Assembly: GCA_025454395.1 (NCBI GenBank)
Contig: JALOOM010000071.1
Coordinates: 1-47,923 of the forward strand
Direction of reading: 5' to 3'
DNA from: Elainella sp. Prado103
GTDB taxonomy: Bacteria; Cyanobacteriota; Cyanobacteriia; Elainellales; Elainellaceae
Length of the DNA: 47,923 bases
Below the pieces are notes generated by a model. It had not been told where the DNA came from. It ran no database searches and saw only the letters and a list, made by a program, of their open reading frames with translations. Each line of letters starts with the position of its first letter. Positions within the stretch are counted from its first letter, which is position 1. The translations under genes were made by a program, and so were the position numbers. This document shows, piece by piece, positions 47,367-47,923 of this stretch.

Positions 47367-47467
47367 AGTGCTACTGATACCTGATGTCCCCAATCATTAT
47401 AGGGATCAACCTGGAAAATCAACGTGCCTGCCCCCATACTGGTCTGGGATCGTCCTGCGAAACAGGG

Positions 47468-47923
47468 CTAAACAAACGAAAACCGGGGTAAACTCCCGGC
47501 TCCTGAAGGAATGGTGCGGCCGACAGCGGCGGCAATTGCTGTAAGACTCTCAGCTAGATTGGCCATCGCTTCTAGTGAAAGAGCCTGACGCGCATCAGAC
47601 ACAGATTGCTCAGGCTCAGGATGACATTCGACAATCACCCCATCCGCTCCACAGGCAATGGCAGCTCTGGCTAGATCGGCTACCAACTCTCGCTTACCTG
47701 CGGCATGGCTAGGATCCACCATCACAGGTAAGTGGGTTAACTGTTTCAGAGCTACTACTGCACCTAAATCAAGCACATTGCGGGTGTAGGAATCAAAGCT
47801 ACGGATTCCCCGCTCGCAAAGAATTACATTGGGATTACCAGCACTGAGAATATACTCTGCCGCCATCACAAATTCTTCGATCGTGGCGGCTAACCCTCGC
47901 TTCAGCAATACGGGCTTATCAAT
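47468..47923 (-). CDS. 3-deoxy-7-phosphoheptulonate (DAHP) synthase, C-terminal part
   Basis: The gene runs off the window end; the visible 151 residues are the C-terminal part. It catalyses the first shikimate-pathway step, condensing PEP and erythrose 4-phosphate. Motifs fit the type I-beta (KDO8P synthase-like) form: [60 protein letters not shown] and [18 protein letters not shown]. Whether a regulatory ACT or ferredoxin-like domain is fused at the N-terminus cannot be seen. Confidence 0.93.
   Translation of the reverse strand: MDKPVLLKRGLAATIEEFVMAAEYILSAGNPNVILCERGIRSFDSYTRNVLDLGAVVALKQLTHLPVMVDPSHAAGKRELVADLARAAIACGADGVIVECHPEPEQSVSDARQALSLEAMANLAESLTAIAAAVGRTIPSGAGSLPRFSFV

Overview
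This is a cyanobacterial chromosome segment. The evidence is a CpcD-domain ferredoxin-NADP reductase (petH), a redox-type phosphoribulokinase (prk), the phycobilisome core-membrane linker ApcE, a Tic20 homologue, several cyanobacterial DUF families (DUF3747, DUF4912, DUF3082, CIA30) and very frequent CGATCG / GCGATCGC (HIP1-type) octamers. ApcE has four linker repeats, which in known species goes with a five-cylinder phycobilisome core. GC content is moderate. I would place it among filamentous, Leptolyngbya/Oscillatoriales-like lineages, but the genus cannot be read from the window.

Layout. 1-1,050: remnants of two insertion sequences (ISKra4-like and IS701-like). 1,100-6,600: envelope and periplasmic proteins (NTF2-like, TAXI binding protein, DUF3747, SLH protein). 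6,900-11,800: petH and prk, then tenA and a DUF2993 lipid-binding protein. 12,350-14,350: a DUF4912 protein with a ~285-residue Gly-rich repeat. 14,700-19,350: EVE, DUF3082, CIA30 and a secreted hypothetical, separated by repeat-rich gaps. 19,450-21,300: a TPP riboswitch and a sodium:solute symporter. 21,400-24,700: apcE. 25,000-26,400: small orphan ORFs in an AT-richer island. 26,470-29,650: rqcH / remA / gmk neighbourhood. 30,000-34,550: an ATP-grasp peptide ligase and an RsbU/RsbW-like phosphatase-kinase pair. 34,800-41,340: ilvE, four-helix protein, Cys-rich small protein, Tic20, FAH hydrolase, rpsF, a DDOR-like flavoprotein coupled to a coiled-coil protein, DedA. 41,450-47,923: alpha/beta hydrolase, gcvP, ftsE, a WecG-type glycosyltransferase and the C-terminal part of a DAHP synthase.

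Genes that may work together: the TPP riboswitch-symporter and the distant tenA (thiamine/pyrimidine salvage); petH, prk and apcE (photosynthetic electron flow, Calvin cycle, light harvesting); remA-gmk next to rqcH, an arrangement also known from Firmicutes; the SpoIIE phosphatase with the HATPase protein (partner-switching signalling).

The most striking non-genic signal is that most intergenic gaps carry a short tandem array (unit 9-17 bp, 2-5 near-identical copies), with a different unit at each locus. Several arrays overlap start or stop codons. Tandem repeats inside genes have unit lengths divisible by three, so one mutational process filtered by the reading frame could explain both classes, including the DUF4912 repeat. 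No tRNA, rRNA or CRISPR array was recognised.
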